64,000 bases of DNA, taken from positions 1 through 64,000 of the IMG/VR virus record IMGVR_UViG_3300030389_003255; one strand, given 5' to 3'. The translations under genes and the position numbers were made by a program. The notes under the pieces are model-generated. The model was not told the DNA's origin and did not search any database. It was given only the letters and a program-made list of their open reading frames with translations. Shown here in pieces: positions 54,303 through 62,558 of this stretch (positions are counted from its first letter, which is position 1; each line of letters starts with the position of its first letter). Source of the DNA: a virus.

Positions 54303-55933
54303 GGTATTCTCCTCTCACTTCTTCTATCTACATTTTGATTGCCAGCATCTTCGGGTAATCCTGTTAGTCGCTTATCCGGCCCTACACTCATAGAAGGTTT
54401 ATTTCTTGTGGTTGCTGGATTTTCTTGTTTCTTTGAACCTTGTAGTTGTTGTTCTTGCATTTGTCCCAATTGACTTGCATCAATATTAGTTCCCGCATAA
54501 GGGTCTAGTTCGACTTTATTCTCACTAGAACCTTCTTGTGGGGGTTCTTCAACAGGTTCGGGCTTTTTGAAAGTAAAGTTTCCGTCCTCATCCATTTCAA
54601 CTTCAAAGCCTAGATTCTTAGTAGAGGCCGCAATATTAACTTCGATTTCTCTTTTTCTTAATACTGCTATTTCATCTTCTTCTTCGCTCGGTGGTAGTTT
54701 TAGATTCCAGTCAGTAATGCCGAATTGCTTAACTAAAAATGGAAATACATAATTGTTGTAAACATTCTGTGCCATTTGAACGGCTCTATTAGTTACTAAT
54801 ATCTGCATGCCTTCATTATTCAATCCACCACTAGTAGTATTATCTGCCATAAACACTTTACTAACTCCAAAGAAAGCAGAAATTCTATCTCTCAAATCAT
54901 CCTTAACAGAAACATATTCCATTTCTTTTAGACTATCCATAAATTTAATCCATTCTACAGAACCTTTGCCCTCTGCTTCTATACCCATAATAGGAATAAA
55001 GTGAGGGTCTTGTTCCATCTTTTCTTTTACGGCTTTCCAAAAAGATTGCATAGAATCCATATTTCTAGTCTGAACTGCTAATAATCCTCTAGGCATACGG
55101 CTTTTAGTATAGGAAGAATTGACATAATTTTCCATAGCAATAAGTGTCATTATGTTATTAAATAAGGTAACAATAGGAGATTGACCATATAATCTAGAAG
55201 GACTATACTTACTAAAATGTAATACTTCTCCTTTCAAGAAATACTGTTCTTCTCCAGTTGCCCTATTAACATAATGAACAGGAAATGTCTTAGCACCGCA
55301 ATGTTCACAAGGAACATGAGCGTCTTTTGAGAAAAATTCTCTATGATTAACACAAGTAAAAGCAGTATTTCCTCTTTCTCCATATTCATCAGTATAGATA
55401 TACATTGTTGCAGGGTCGCCACGATACACTTCTTTGATTCGATGCATTCTAATATCGCCATTACCATCTAAAAAGTATTCTTTTACCAATACGATGTAAG
55501 CGTCATCCATAACATTTAGGTCATCTTCTAATTGTTTTAGCACATCAATAAACAACTGCTCTGATTTATTGACATATCCCTCGATAAACTCCTCTGCATA
55601 TTTTAATTGGTCTACATCCGGAACTTTTAGTTTTTCACTACCACATCTAGAACATTCAGAGACAGGCCTTTGGTGTTTCTTTTTACAGTCTAAACACATA
55701 GCCTCGTATGCCTTTTCCCAAACATACCCTCTACGAAATATCTCTTGTTTTAATTGAGTGATACAAGTTCTAACAATTACCGACTGATTTACTATGTGGT
55801 AAATTAGAGGGGCAGTCATATGATAGGTATTTGGCCTCTCTTGTATTCCTATATTGTAGATTTGCCTATCAGCAGGTTTTGGAGTAGTTCTTCTAAATAA
55901 ATTCCTAATTGAGAATCGTCTTTGCTCAACCAT
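54299..55933 (-). CDS. portal protein with two zinc-binding insertions
   Basis: A 544-residue portal of the head-to-tail channel. The crown and stem region has the recognisable R-D-R-I-S-A-F-F-G-V-S-K-V-F portal segment (about residue 370), followed by the long N-R-A-V-Q-M-A-Q-N-V helix. Two zinc-type clusters are inserted in the N-terminal half: C80, C83, C94, C97 and C194, H197, C209, C212. The C-terminal 100 residues are acidic and polar. These insertions are unusual and may mark archaeal-virus portals. Confidence 0.88.
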   Translation of the reverse strand: MVEQRRFSIRNLFRRTTPKPADRQIYNIGIQERPNTYHMTAPLIYHIVNQSVIVRTCITQLKQEIFRRGYVWEKAYEAMCLDCKKKHQRPVSECSRCGSEKLKVPDVDQLKYAEEFIEGYVNKSEQLFIDVLKQLEDDLNVMDDAYIVLVKEYFLDGNGDIRMHRIKEVYRGDPATMYIYTDEYGERGNTAFTCVNHREFFSKDAHVPCEHCGAKTFPVHYVNRATGEEQYFLKGEVLHFSKYSPSRLYGQSPIVTLFNNIMTLIAMENYVNSSYTKSRMPRGLLAVQTRNMDSMQSFWKAVKEKMEQDPHFIPIMGIEAEGKGSVEWIKFMDSLKEMEYVSVKDDLRDRISAFFGVSKVFMADNTTSGGLNNEGMQILVTNRAVQMAQNVYNNYVFPFLVKQFGITDWNLKLPPSEEEDEIAVLRKREIEVNIAASTKNLGFEVEMDEDGNFTFKKPEPVEEPPQEGSSENKVELDPYAGTNIDASQLGQMQEQQLQGSKKQENPATTRNKPSMSVGPDKRLTGLPEDAGNQNVDRRSERRIP

Positions 55934-55985
55934 ATAACTTACCCCTAATCATTCTCAATCTACTACACATTATAGTATCTTTGGC

Positions 55986-56324
55986 TCAACTTCCCTTTCG
56001 CCATTTTTTATTTTTCTTTTCTTTTGTTTTTCTAGGACTCCATTTTACTTTATCAGCCCAATAAGCCGCAGACATTTTACCCCTCTTAATATTCTTCTTA
56101 TGTCTACTTTTGAAAGCCCTTCGCTGTCCTGCGGTTTGATTTGTTTTTACTCCTTGTTGTCCAAACCTAATTGTTTTTACTTTATCACCATCTTTTACAA
56201 CAACAATGTGAGATTTACTTGGGTGCTTTGGAGTTCTTTTTGGCTTGCTAAATCCACTTACTCCGGCTCTAGCAAGAGCAGGATGTTTCTTCTTCTTTTT
56301 GAGAATATCCATCCAATTACTCAT
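55986..56324 (-). CDS. tagged basic protein with phage cationic domain
   Basis: The start ATG 56,324 gives M-S-N-W-M-D-I-L-K followed by Lys-rich sequence. The 112-residue product contains K-T-I-R-F-G, R-R-A-F-K-S-R-H and A-A-Y-W, a pattern I recall from small cationic domains on phage head proteins. It is strongly basic, so it probably binds DNA. It overlaps the PAP2 gene by eight bases. Confidence 0.6.
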   Translation of the reverse strand: MSNWMDILKKKKKHPALARAGVSGFSKPKRTPKHPSKSHIVVVKDGDKVKTIRFGQQGVKTNQTAGQRRAFKSRHKKNIKRGKMSAAYWADKVKWSPRKTKEKKNKKWRKGS

Positions 56325-56889
56325 AAGCATCACCTAACATATATCCTATTTTTTTTCCCGCCTCTATATCGCTTGGATAGTGGCTTCCCATCTGTATTCT
56401 AGATAATGATATTCTATCGGCCATTTGTTTTAATTGTTTCTTCTTTTTCGGAAACTTTCTACCTAACACTCTTTCTAACCCATGTGCTAGCATAGAATGA
56501 CCACTAGGGAAAGCAGGAGTATCATCGGTTGTTGTTTTCGTTGTGGGTATTTTATTACTCACTTGAAATGGTCTAGGTCTTTTATATTTCATTTTTTCAG
56601 TGATAGCGTAGTGATTCACATCTAACATAAAATCTTCATAGTCATCCCTATTCTCTCCAACGATTTTAAACATCTCTATATCAGGCTTTAAATCAGCATC
56701 TTTCATTTCTGTTGGTTCAAGTTTCTTTTCTTTCATAACCTTTAGAACTTCAGGTATTTCTTTTTCTTCTTTAGGGTAACTCATTTCAGGTATCTTTATT
56801 TTTATTGATGGAGTTCTCTTTAAGGATTCTTTTCTATTAGCGGCAAGTTCTCCCTGCCACTTTCTTTTGAGAATATCCATCCAACTCAT
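56317..56889 (-). CDS. tagged soluble PAP2-family phosphatase
   Basis: The start ATG 56,889, just after the preceding stop, gives M-S-W-M-D-I-L-K at the N-terminus. The 190-residue product has the full PAP2 signature: K99-x6-R106-P107, P128-S-G-H131, and S163-R-x5-H170-x3-D174. The conserved catalytic His is H170. Unlike most PAP2 enzymes it has no membrane helices, so it is probably soluble. With the tag it is a candidate enzyme carried in the head. The substrate could be a phospholipid or a nucleotide; this cannot be told from sequence. Confidence 0.82.
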   Translation of the reverse strand: MSWMDILKRKWQGELAANRKESLKRTPSIKIKIPEMSYPKEEKEIPEVLKVMKEKKLEPTEMKDADLKPDIEMFKIVGENRDDYEDFMLDVNHYAITEKMKYKRPRPFQVSNKIPTTKTTTDDTPAFPSGHSMLAHGLERVLGRKFPKKKKQLKQMADRISLSRIQMGSHYPSDIEAGKKIGYMLGDAYE

Positions 56890-56893
56890 GCTA

Positions 56894-57097
56894 TCACTTT
56901 GGTTTATGAGTGTAAATATCTCCATCTTTATGCATGAATATCTTACCGTCTTTTTCTAATTCGGCTAAGGCTCGTTTTATTTCCGCTTCTTCACCAAATT
57001 GTTTTAGATTCTTCATACCCAATGCCCCGCCTTCTTTTTTAATTTCAGCAAGAATTTTTGCTTTTATGTCTTGTTTTATTATGTCCTTCCATGTCAT
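56894..57097 (-). CDS. tagged small winged-helix-like protein
   Basis: A 67-residue protein with tag M-T-W-K-D-I-I-K, then two helices and a hairpin ending in I-F-M-H-K-D-G-D-I-Y that resembles a winged helix. It likely binds DNA. The stop lies four bases before the PAP2 start. Confidence 0.6.
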   Translation of the reverse strand: MTWKDIIKQDIKAKILAEIKKEGGALGMKNLKQFGEEAEIKRALAELEKDGKIFMHKDGDIYTHKPK

Positions 57098-57549
57098 GCT
57101 TTCATCCTCTTTGTTTTTTCCTTGCTTGATTCTCTTCTTGCTAATGCTACTTTATGTGCCGCATTCAATCTCTTTTTTGCTTCAGGGTCTTTAGCCCTTC
57201 TAGCCGCAACTCTCGCTCTTTGTTCTACTAAATTAATTATTTGTGATTGTCTTTTGTGAGGTTTATCTTTAAACGCAGAACTTGAGAAGGTTTCTCTTAC
57301 ATCTTGTGCTGTTCTAAATTTTACGGGAACAGTATCTTTTGGATTCTCATCTGTATATAGCCTTCTAGCAGAACCCTTTGGTTTTTTACCAGTTCCTTTT
57401 TTGGGGTCTTTCTTTAGAATATCTTGCCAACTCTTTTTTACATAACCGCTAGCATAAGCCGCTTGAGCGACTTGAACCGCTTTCTTTCTTGTTTTAAATG
57501 GCCCTCTAGAACCCCAATAATAACCATCTTTCTTTTTAGTAATAGGCAT
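57094..57549 (-). CDS. basic protein with internal tag and DUF6321-like domain
   Basis: The start is ATG 57,549 (151 residues). A first 40-residue domain (Y-Y-W-G-S-R-G-P-F) is followed by the tag as an internal copy, S-W-Q-D-I-L-K-K at about 40-47. The second half carries G-T-G-K-K-P-K-G-S-A-R-R-L-Y-T-D-E-N, a cationic domain I recall as DUF6321 in phages. The internal position suggests the short N-terminal domain was added in front of a tagged protein. Confidence 0.6.
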   Translation of the reverse strand: MPITKKKDGYYWGSRGPFKTRKKAVQVAQAAYASGYVKKSWQDILKKDPKKGTGKKPKGSARRLYTDENPKDTVPVKFRTAQDVRETFSSSAFKDKPHKRQSQIINLVEQRARVAARRAKDPEAKKRLNAAHKVALARRESSKEKTKRMKA

Positions 57550-57554
57550 ATTAA

Positions 57555-57863
57555 TCACTTTCTAGTAAATTCAGTAGTTTTTTTATATCTCTCAGCAATA
57601 TTAGCCCCTACCACTATACGCATTCCCACTTGACCCATCCAATTATTAAGTTTAGAATATATTGACCTTCTATTTCTAAAAATATTTGAAGGAACATTAT
57701 TTATTTTCATATTCTGTATGAACTTATCAATAAATTTTTTATCCTTTAAATTAAACTTTTGACCTGTAGGTATTTCTTCAACTGTTTGTATCAAAGACTT
57801 CTTAACTTTTTTAAAATGCTTGCTTAAAAAATTAGAAGATTTCAAAATACTAATCCATTTCAT
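57555..57863 (-). CDS. tagged basic protein (M-K-W-I-S-I-L-K)
   Basis: A 102-residue basic protein with N-terminal tag M-K-W-I-S-I-L-K. The remainder is helical, Asn/Lys/Arg-rich and not recognised. Confidence 0.6.
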   Translation of the reverse strand: MKWISILKSSNFLSKHFKKVKKSLIQTVEEIPTGQKFNLKDKKFIDKFIQNMKINNVPSNIFRNRRSIYSKLNNWMGQVGMRIVVGANIAERYKKTTEFTRK

Positions 57864-57869
57864 GGTTAA

Positions 57870-58358
57870 TCACCTGCCTCTATCAAAAGATTGTTCTAAA
57901 TCTTTAGCATATCTAAGCATATTCCTACCTTCTCTGATTCTTTTTCTACTACCAGTCATTAACAACTCGCCAGTTAGTTTCATCATCTTTATTGTTTTTT
58001 GAAACATGGCTTCTGTTCCTTCATCTAACTTATCGGAATATTTTCTACGCTGTGTATATTTTCCCCTTTCAAAATCTTTCAAAACATTCTCAACTATTCC
58101 ATTAGTAATCGCTTGTTGTAGACTACCTTGCGATAATTCAAACCATCTACCATCAGCATAAAATTCAGCAAGAAAATTATAATACTCTTGAAATTTTTCC
58201 TGTGGAACTTGTATCGGTATTGAAGAAAGATTTTGAGGTTTAGATGTAAAGACATTACCTATATTTTGTTTAGTTCCTTTTCTTTGTAACCAAAGATTAG
58301 CATTAGTGGCCATTCTGCCAACTATTGCTGTTTGTTTGATTACACTTAACCAAGACAT
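57870..58358 (-). CDS. tagged helical protein (M-S-W-L-S-V-I-K)
   Basis: The start ATG 58,358 gives M-S-W-L-S-V-I-K; an in-frame GTG nine bases earlier overlaps the previous gene. The 162-residue product is basic and helical with no recognised domain. Confidence 0.6.
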   Translation of the reverse strand: MSWLSVIKQTAIVGRMATNANLWLQRKGTKQNIGNVFTSKPQNLSSIPIQVPQEKFQEYYNFLAEFYADGRWFELSQGSLQQAITNGIVENVLKDFERGKYTQRRKYSDKLDEGTEAMFQKTIKMMKLTGELLMTGSRKRIREGRNMLRYAKDLEQSFDRGR

Positions 58359-58363
58359 TTCAA

Positions 58364-58633
58364 TCACTTTTGACTAAACTTTTTTCCTGTTGGAACATGC
58401 TGTTTTCCTTTCTTTCGGCCTTTTCTTTTCTTAGCATCTTGATACCTTAGAGTTTTTTTATCTGTTCTTTTGTAAGTTGCTCTTGGCATGTATCTTCCTT
58501 TAGTTTTAGATTTAGGTTTTTTACCCTTATCTTTGGCTCTATGCTGTTCAGCACTTCCCCAATCCTCATCAGTCCATGTGGATAAATCCCGTTGCCTTTT
58601 TGTTTTGGCTTTGAGGATATTACGCCAATTAAT
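58364..58633 (-). CDS. tagged cationic protein, apparent ATT start
   Basis: No ATG lies near the expected start. ATT at 58,633 overlaps the preceding TAA by one base and would yield M-N-W-R-N-I-L-K, matching the tag, in an 89-residue protein. A GTG at 58,645 would add four residues before the tag. The body (Y-M-P-R-A-T-Y-K and the Lys/Gly-rich end) is a cationic head-protein type domain. Confidence 0.55.
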   Translation of the reverse strand: MNWRNILKAKTKRQRDLSTWTDEDWGSAEQHRAKDKGKKPKSKTKGRYMPRATYKRTDKKTLRYQDAKKRKGRKKGKQHVPTGKKFSQK

Positions 58634-58841
58634 TCTTATAGCCACCACCAGCCCTTTTATATGCTTGAGCCAACATTTGTGCTTTTCTTGCAGACCATTG
58701 ACCTGCCGCACCACCCTTAGTTCCTCTTTTTATTCTATTGAATATTCTTTTACGCATAGCGGGTTTAGTGTAATTACCCGACTGATTAACAGTTGATTTT
58801 CGCTTTTTCTTTTTCTTTTTCAATACATCTTGCCAACTCAT
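58629..58841 (-). CDS. tagged basic protein with DUF5872-like domain
   Basis: A 70-residue protein beginning M-S-W-Q-D-V-L-K followed by a run of Lys. The rest, Y-T-K-P-A-M-R-K-R and G-Q-W-S-A-R-K-A-Q, matches the DUF5872 cationic domain I recall from phages and large eukaryotic viruses, suggested to be DNA-binding. Confidence 0.65.
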   Translation of the reverse strand: MSWQDVLKKKKKKRKSTVNQSGNYTKPAMRKRIFNRIKRGTKGGAAGQWSARKAQMLAQAYKRAGGGYKN

Positions 58842-58857
58842 CTTTTATCACCTTTAA

Positions 58858-59625
58858 TTATATCTTGCCTCTTTGCCTTAACAGTTGTATTGCTTGTTTA
58901 TATGCCTCATCTGCTCTATAATCCCAGTTTTGATTGATATTTATTCCCATCTCTTCTGCAACATCTTGTTTCAATGGAATTTCTTTATTCATATTAACTA
59001 GCATGTTTACGGTTTCTTTAACCACATTAGGGTCAATTTTTCTTTCATCTGTTTTTTGCCCCACACTACCTGCTAATTTAACTGCACCCTCGACGGGTTC
59101 TAAGCCCTCTACTCTCATAGTTTCCATAAATAGTCGTAGTGTTTCGGGGTCAGTTAAATCAATATAGTATTTATCATTAGCATATTCAGTTAATTTAACA
59201 GGGTCATTGAATATTTCTAATTTTTCATCAACAGACATATATGTATTTAATCTTCTTTGTAAGTTATTTTCTTTCTTAATTAATTTTCTAAGTTGCCGTT
59301 CTAATTGTTTATTTCTTTTAGCGTTATATTTTATATCTTCATCATAATAACTGCTATTGTCCCAACTATAGTTTTCTTTTTTAGAATTTTCATAATCTTC
59401 TTTAGTTTGAAAGATTACAATTTTATTATTGTATAAGTCTATTTCTCCTAAATTATTTTGATTAACATTGTCTATTATTTCGTTAATTTGTTTTACTACT
59501 TTTTTTAACTCGTTTGAAGTTTTTGTGACCATGCCTTTAAAGTTCTGCACAAAAAAAGGTTTAATTTCTTCTACAAAAGTTCTAACCCTACCAAGACTAC
59601 TTTTTAATATATCCTGCCATCTCAT
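58858..59625 (-). CDS. tagged coiled-coil protein (M-R-W-Q-D-I-L-K)
   Basis: A 255-residue protein beginning M-R-W-Q-D-I-L-K-S-S, preceded by GGAGGTAAAGGT. Central coiled region (about 95-125), then a charged C-terminal half. It is the largest tagged protein. No enzyme motif is visible. Confidence 0.65.
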   Translation of the reverse strand: MRWQDILKSSLGRVRTFVEEIKPFFVQNFKGMVTKTSNELKKVVKQINEIIDNVNQNNLGEIDLYNNKIVIFQTKEDYENSKKENYSWDNSSYYDEDIKYNAKRNKQLERQLRKLIKKENNLQRRLNTYMSVDEKLEIFNDPVKLTEYANDKYYIDLTDPETLRLFMETMRVEGLEPVEGAVKLAGSVGQKTDERKIDPNVVKETVNMLVNMNKEIPLKQDVAEEMGININQNWDYRADEAYKQAIQLLRQRGKI

Positions 59626-59768
59626 ACCTTTACCTCCTGCGGACTACCTTTTCTTACCCAACACTCTTTACAAAATCCAAACGCATACGCTATATCTGCT
59701 ATATAACAGCATCCAAAATACTTGAATTGTGTGGATTGTTTATATCTCACCCACTCAATTAATGTCAA
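59622..59768 (-). CDS. 48-residue cysteine-rich protein (TTG start)
   Basis: This open frame fills the gap between the LAGLIDADG gene and the first tagged gene. TTG at 59,768 overlaps the upstream TGA and the stop overlaps the next ATG (ATGA). Four cysteines (C-C, then C-K-E-C) suggest a small zinc site. GTG at 59,750 is an alternative start. Overlaps on both sides make it likely real. Confidence 0.45.
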   Translation of the reverse strand: MTLIEWVRYKQSTQFKYFGCCYIADIAYAFGFCKECWVRKGSPQEVKV

Positions 59769-61123
59769 GCCAAAATTCCTCCTATGTTTTCTAATTCATC
59801 CATTACTGACATTTTACAATTGTCCTTGTATTTCTGTATGTCATCTAAATATATTCCTTCTTTTAGCCAATCAAAACCAACATGGTCTTTGTGATTTTCC
59901 CACTTCATCAATTTGAAAATTTCATCACAACGGCTCTTATACCAGTCAGCCTTCTTGTAAGATTTTTTCATGCGTATCAATTCTAATAGTAGTTCAGCAT
60001 TACCTTTCTTTAGCCTAAAATGAGGTAAACATTTTGTTAGTAGTTCACTAACATCTGCCTGAGAATAAAAGTTTAAGCGGTTAATTAGTCTAGTATCTTG
60101 CGGTGATTTTTGGTCTAAGTGCATACGACCAAATCCTATTGACTTGTGCATTTCTTTCATGAATACCTTTCCTCTTTCACCAGTAGCAACTAGTCCGACT
60201 CTAGGATTCATATTTCTATCTAAAGTAATATAACCATCTGAATCAATAAATGCGGCAGTATAAGCCCAAATATTCTTTTTGATGAGAGATGGGACTTTGT
60301 AGTAAGAACCATTATGTGAAGCAACATCTAACTTTCTTATTGTTTTGGAAATCATATTTGGATTTGTTATATTAAACATATCAACAGGCATCTTTTCATG
60401 TATACCTTTAGCCGTAATGCCTTGATGTTTTGTTATAGTATTTTCAATAAATTCTAGTTGTCTTTCTTTTTTGCTTTTGTTTAGAGTCTGAGTCTTGACT
60501 GCTTTAAGACACTCCCTAAATTCCTTTTTTGCTTGCGACATTTCCTTAGATAATCTACTATATTCTTTTGAATAAGCCATTCCCTCTCTATCTAATTCAG
60601 CCTCCCAGTATTTACAAAGCGAATCTACTATGCCTCTCCTAGACTCAATATCTTTCATTTTATTTAGTCTCGATAAATCTTTTTCAGTAAATCTCATTTT
60701 CCTAAAAGGTTGTTTGTAAGGTGCTAACCAAAAGATACTATCAATTGATTTCTCTAAATGCTCACTATAAGCATCTATTACTACATCAATGGCCTTAGAC
60801 ATATTTTCTCTAAGACTCCCCTTTAATTCTCTACGATTGCTTCTCATTTTTTTAACAAGTTCTGGAACAGTTTGCTCATGAATAATATATTGTTTTGGAA
60901 AAACATCTAGCATCTTTCTTGCTTCACTAGCATTGATAGAATATGTTTTAGAAACCAGTGCCAATTCATCTACTTCTGACATAACATAATCCGTTACTAA
61001 CAGTTTTTTAACTTCTATATTTTCGGGTAAGTCATCTAGTATTTCTTCTTCTTGTTGTGCTAACTCTTTGATTCTTCTAAACTGTTCTTCTGCTTCCCCT
61101 GCCTCTTCTACAGTTAGACTCAT
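59765..61123 (-). CDS. LAGLIDADG-domain protein with helical N-terminus
   Basis: A 452-residue protein. Residues 1-225 are helical and charged. A winged-helix-like part covers about 225-280. Then comes a LAGLIDADG motif (Y-T-A-A-F-I-D-S-D-G-Y-I, 288-299) and one homing-endonuclease domain to about residue 425. It lies ten bases after the terminase large subunit. It could be a homing enzyme fused to, or captured by, a packaging protein such as a terminase small subunit. The N-terminal part may serve that packaging role. Confidence 0.7.
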   Translation of the reverse strand: MSLTVEEAGEAEEQFRRIKELAQQEEEILDDLPENIEVKKLLVTDYVMSEVDELALVSKTYSINASEARKMLDVFPKQYIIHEQTVPELVKKMRSNRRELKGSLRENMSKAIDVVIDAYSEHLEKSIDSIFWLAPYKQPFRKMRFTEKDLSRLNKMKDIESRRGIVDSLCKYWEAELDREGMAYSKEYSRLSKEMSQAKKEFRECLKAVKTQTLNKSKKERQLEFIENTITKHQGITAKGIHEKMPVDMFNITNPNMISKTIRKLDVASHNGSYYKVPSLIKKNIWAYTAAFIDSDGYITLDRNMNPRVGLVATGERGKVFMKEMHKSIGFGRMHLDQKSPQDTRLINRLNFYSQADVSELLTKCLPHFRLKKGNAELLLELIRMKKSYKKADWYKSRCDEIFKLMKWENHKDHVGFDWLKEGIYLDDIQKYKDNCKMSVMDELENIGGILA

Positions 61124-61132
61124 ATAAACACC

Positions 61133-62557
61133 TCAAAAATTTAACCCTAATAATCCTGCATTATTTCGTGTTGGCTTAGGGTCATCAAATAGTCCCATAT
61201 TATCTAATAGTATGAATTTATCTGATATTTGGTAAGTGGCCGCATTTGCTAAGGCTAGGCTCATAACCATGTCGTCATGCGCCCCTACACCCTCAAACTT
61301 ACCTCTTTCAGTAATAGCAAACATAGATAATTCTTCTATCAATGTTGAAGTAACTCTTCTACTTTCTTCATTACCATAAGGAAAATTTATCTTATTGTTT
61401 TCTAAACTCATTTGTAGATTAAGAATTATCTCCTGTTTCTTTTTTCGAGTAGTATTAAAATCATATAAGTTTAAATCAGCAACCTGCCGTAACTCTTGAG
61501 TAAATGATTTAGCAAAAGTGTTCGTTTCAAATAAGATTACCTCCGGCCTAAATACTTGATTAATTAGTTTTACTTTCTGTATATTTTCTCTAAACTCTAC
61601 ATTTTTTGCTCTGTCTACATAAACTATTGATTTATTTTCTTCTTCATCCATCTCGATTACTGTGATTACATTATAATCTCCATCAGTAGAAATAGCAGGG
61701 TCAATTCCAACATAATATTTGTAGCCCTCTCTTTTCATAGGCTTCAAAACTAAACTACTATTTTTTGCCGACTCTAAATATTCCGGATTAAATAAAGAAG
61801 TCCCTGTAGAAATAGGAACACACATATATTCTCTTGTAAACATTAGTGAACCCACTTCTGCCTTTCTAGCCATAAGAGAATCATAATCCCATCTATTAGG
61901 CCATAGCGGTTCATTAAGAGCATTAAGGCATGGATATGTTCTAAGAGTGTATGCAGGATTTTCTGATAGTTGAGCATAAATGTCGGTATAACTAAATGGA
62001 GTTCCGATAACTCTTAGCGATGCTGAGTGATGAAGTGTCGGTATCATATCGCCATAAAACCAATCAGTTACCTTTTGAATACCACTTATACTAAACTCTT
62101 TTAGAGGGTCGTCAATGATAATTTCTTGCGGGTGAAGTCCACGAATCTGTGAACCGACAGAACGCTCTAAGATTTGATTACCATTAGTCAATGTAATATT
62201 TCCTATCGCCCAACCTCTAGGCGGCTTGAATTTTTTAAGTAGAGGATTATTGAATAGTTTATCTATATCTCTCATGTGAACCATAGTCTGTTTTTGGTTA
62301 GAAGAAATATATAGCATTTGATATGGTGGTTCTTGAAATACCAAATTCCATACTACCCAAGCATGCATAAATACTGATTTACCGTGACCTCTTGAACAAA
62401 TTATGACAGTTCTTTGAGTATCATTCATAAGTTCTAACCATTCTTCTTGATGTTTAGCGAACTCCCAACCTAATACATTTTGAAAGAAGTATGGAAATGA
62501 GTTTTTAGATAACTCCATATCCATTTGATGTTCAAAGTTTAACGCCTCTATATCCAA
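61133..62557 (-). CDS. terL: terminase large subunit
   Basis: A 474-residue packaging motor. The ATPase has Walker A S-R-G-H-G-K-S (55-61) and Walker B I-I-I-D149-D150, the latter without the usual acidic pair spacing. The RNase H-like nuclease has V-G-I-D286-P, an acidic strand I-L-F-E, and the final H-D-D-M near 435. It cuts and pumps viral DNA into the prohead. The gene shows no frameshift or intein. Confidence 0.94.
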   Translation of the reverse strand: MDIEALNFEHQMDMELSKNSFPYFFQNVLGWEFAKHQEEWLELMNDTQRTVIICSRGHGKSVFMHAWVVWNLVFQEPPYQMLYISSNQKQTMVHMRDIDKLFNNPLLKKFKPPRGWAIGNITLTNGNQILERSVGSQIRGLHPQEIIIDDPLKEFSISGIQKVTDWFYGDMIPTLHHSASLRVIGTPFSYTDIYAQLSENPAYTLRTYPCLNALNEPLWPNRWDYDSLMARKAEVGSLMFTREYMCVPISTGTSLFNPEYLESAKNSSLVLKPMKREGYKYYVGIDPAISTDGDYNVITVIEMDEEENKSIVYVDRAKNVEFRENIQKVKLINQVFRPEVILFETNTFAKSFTQELRQVADLNLYDFNTTRKKKQEIILNLQMSLENNKINFPYGNEESRRVTSTLIEELSMFAITERGKFEGVGAHDDMVMSLALANAATYQISDKFILLDNMGLFDDPKPTRNNAGLLGLNF

Positions 62558-62558
62558 A

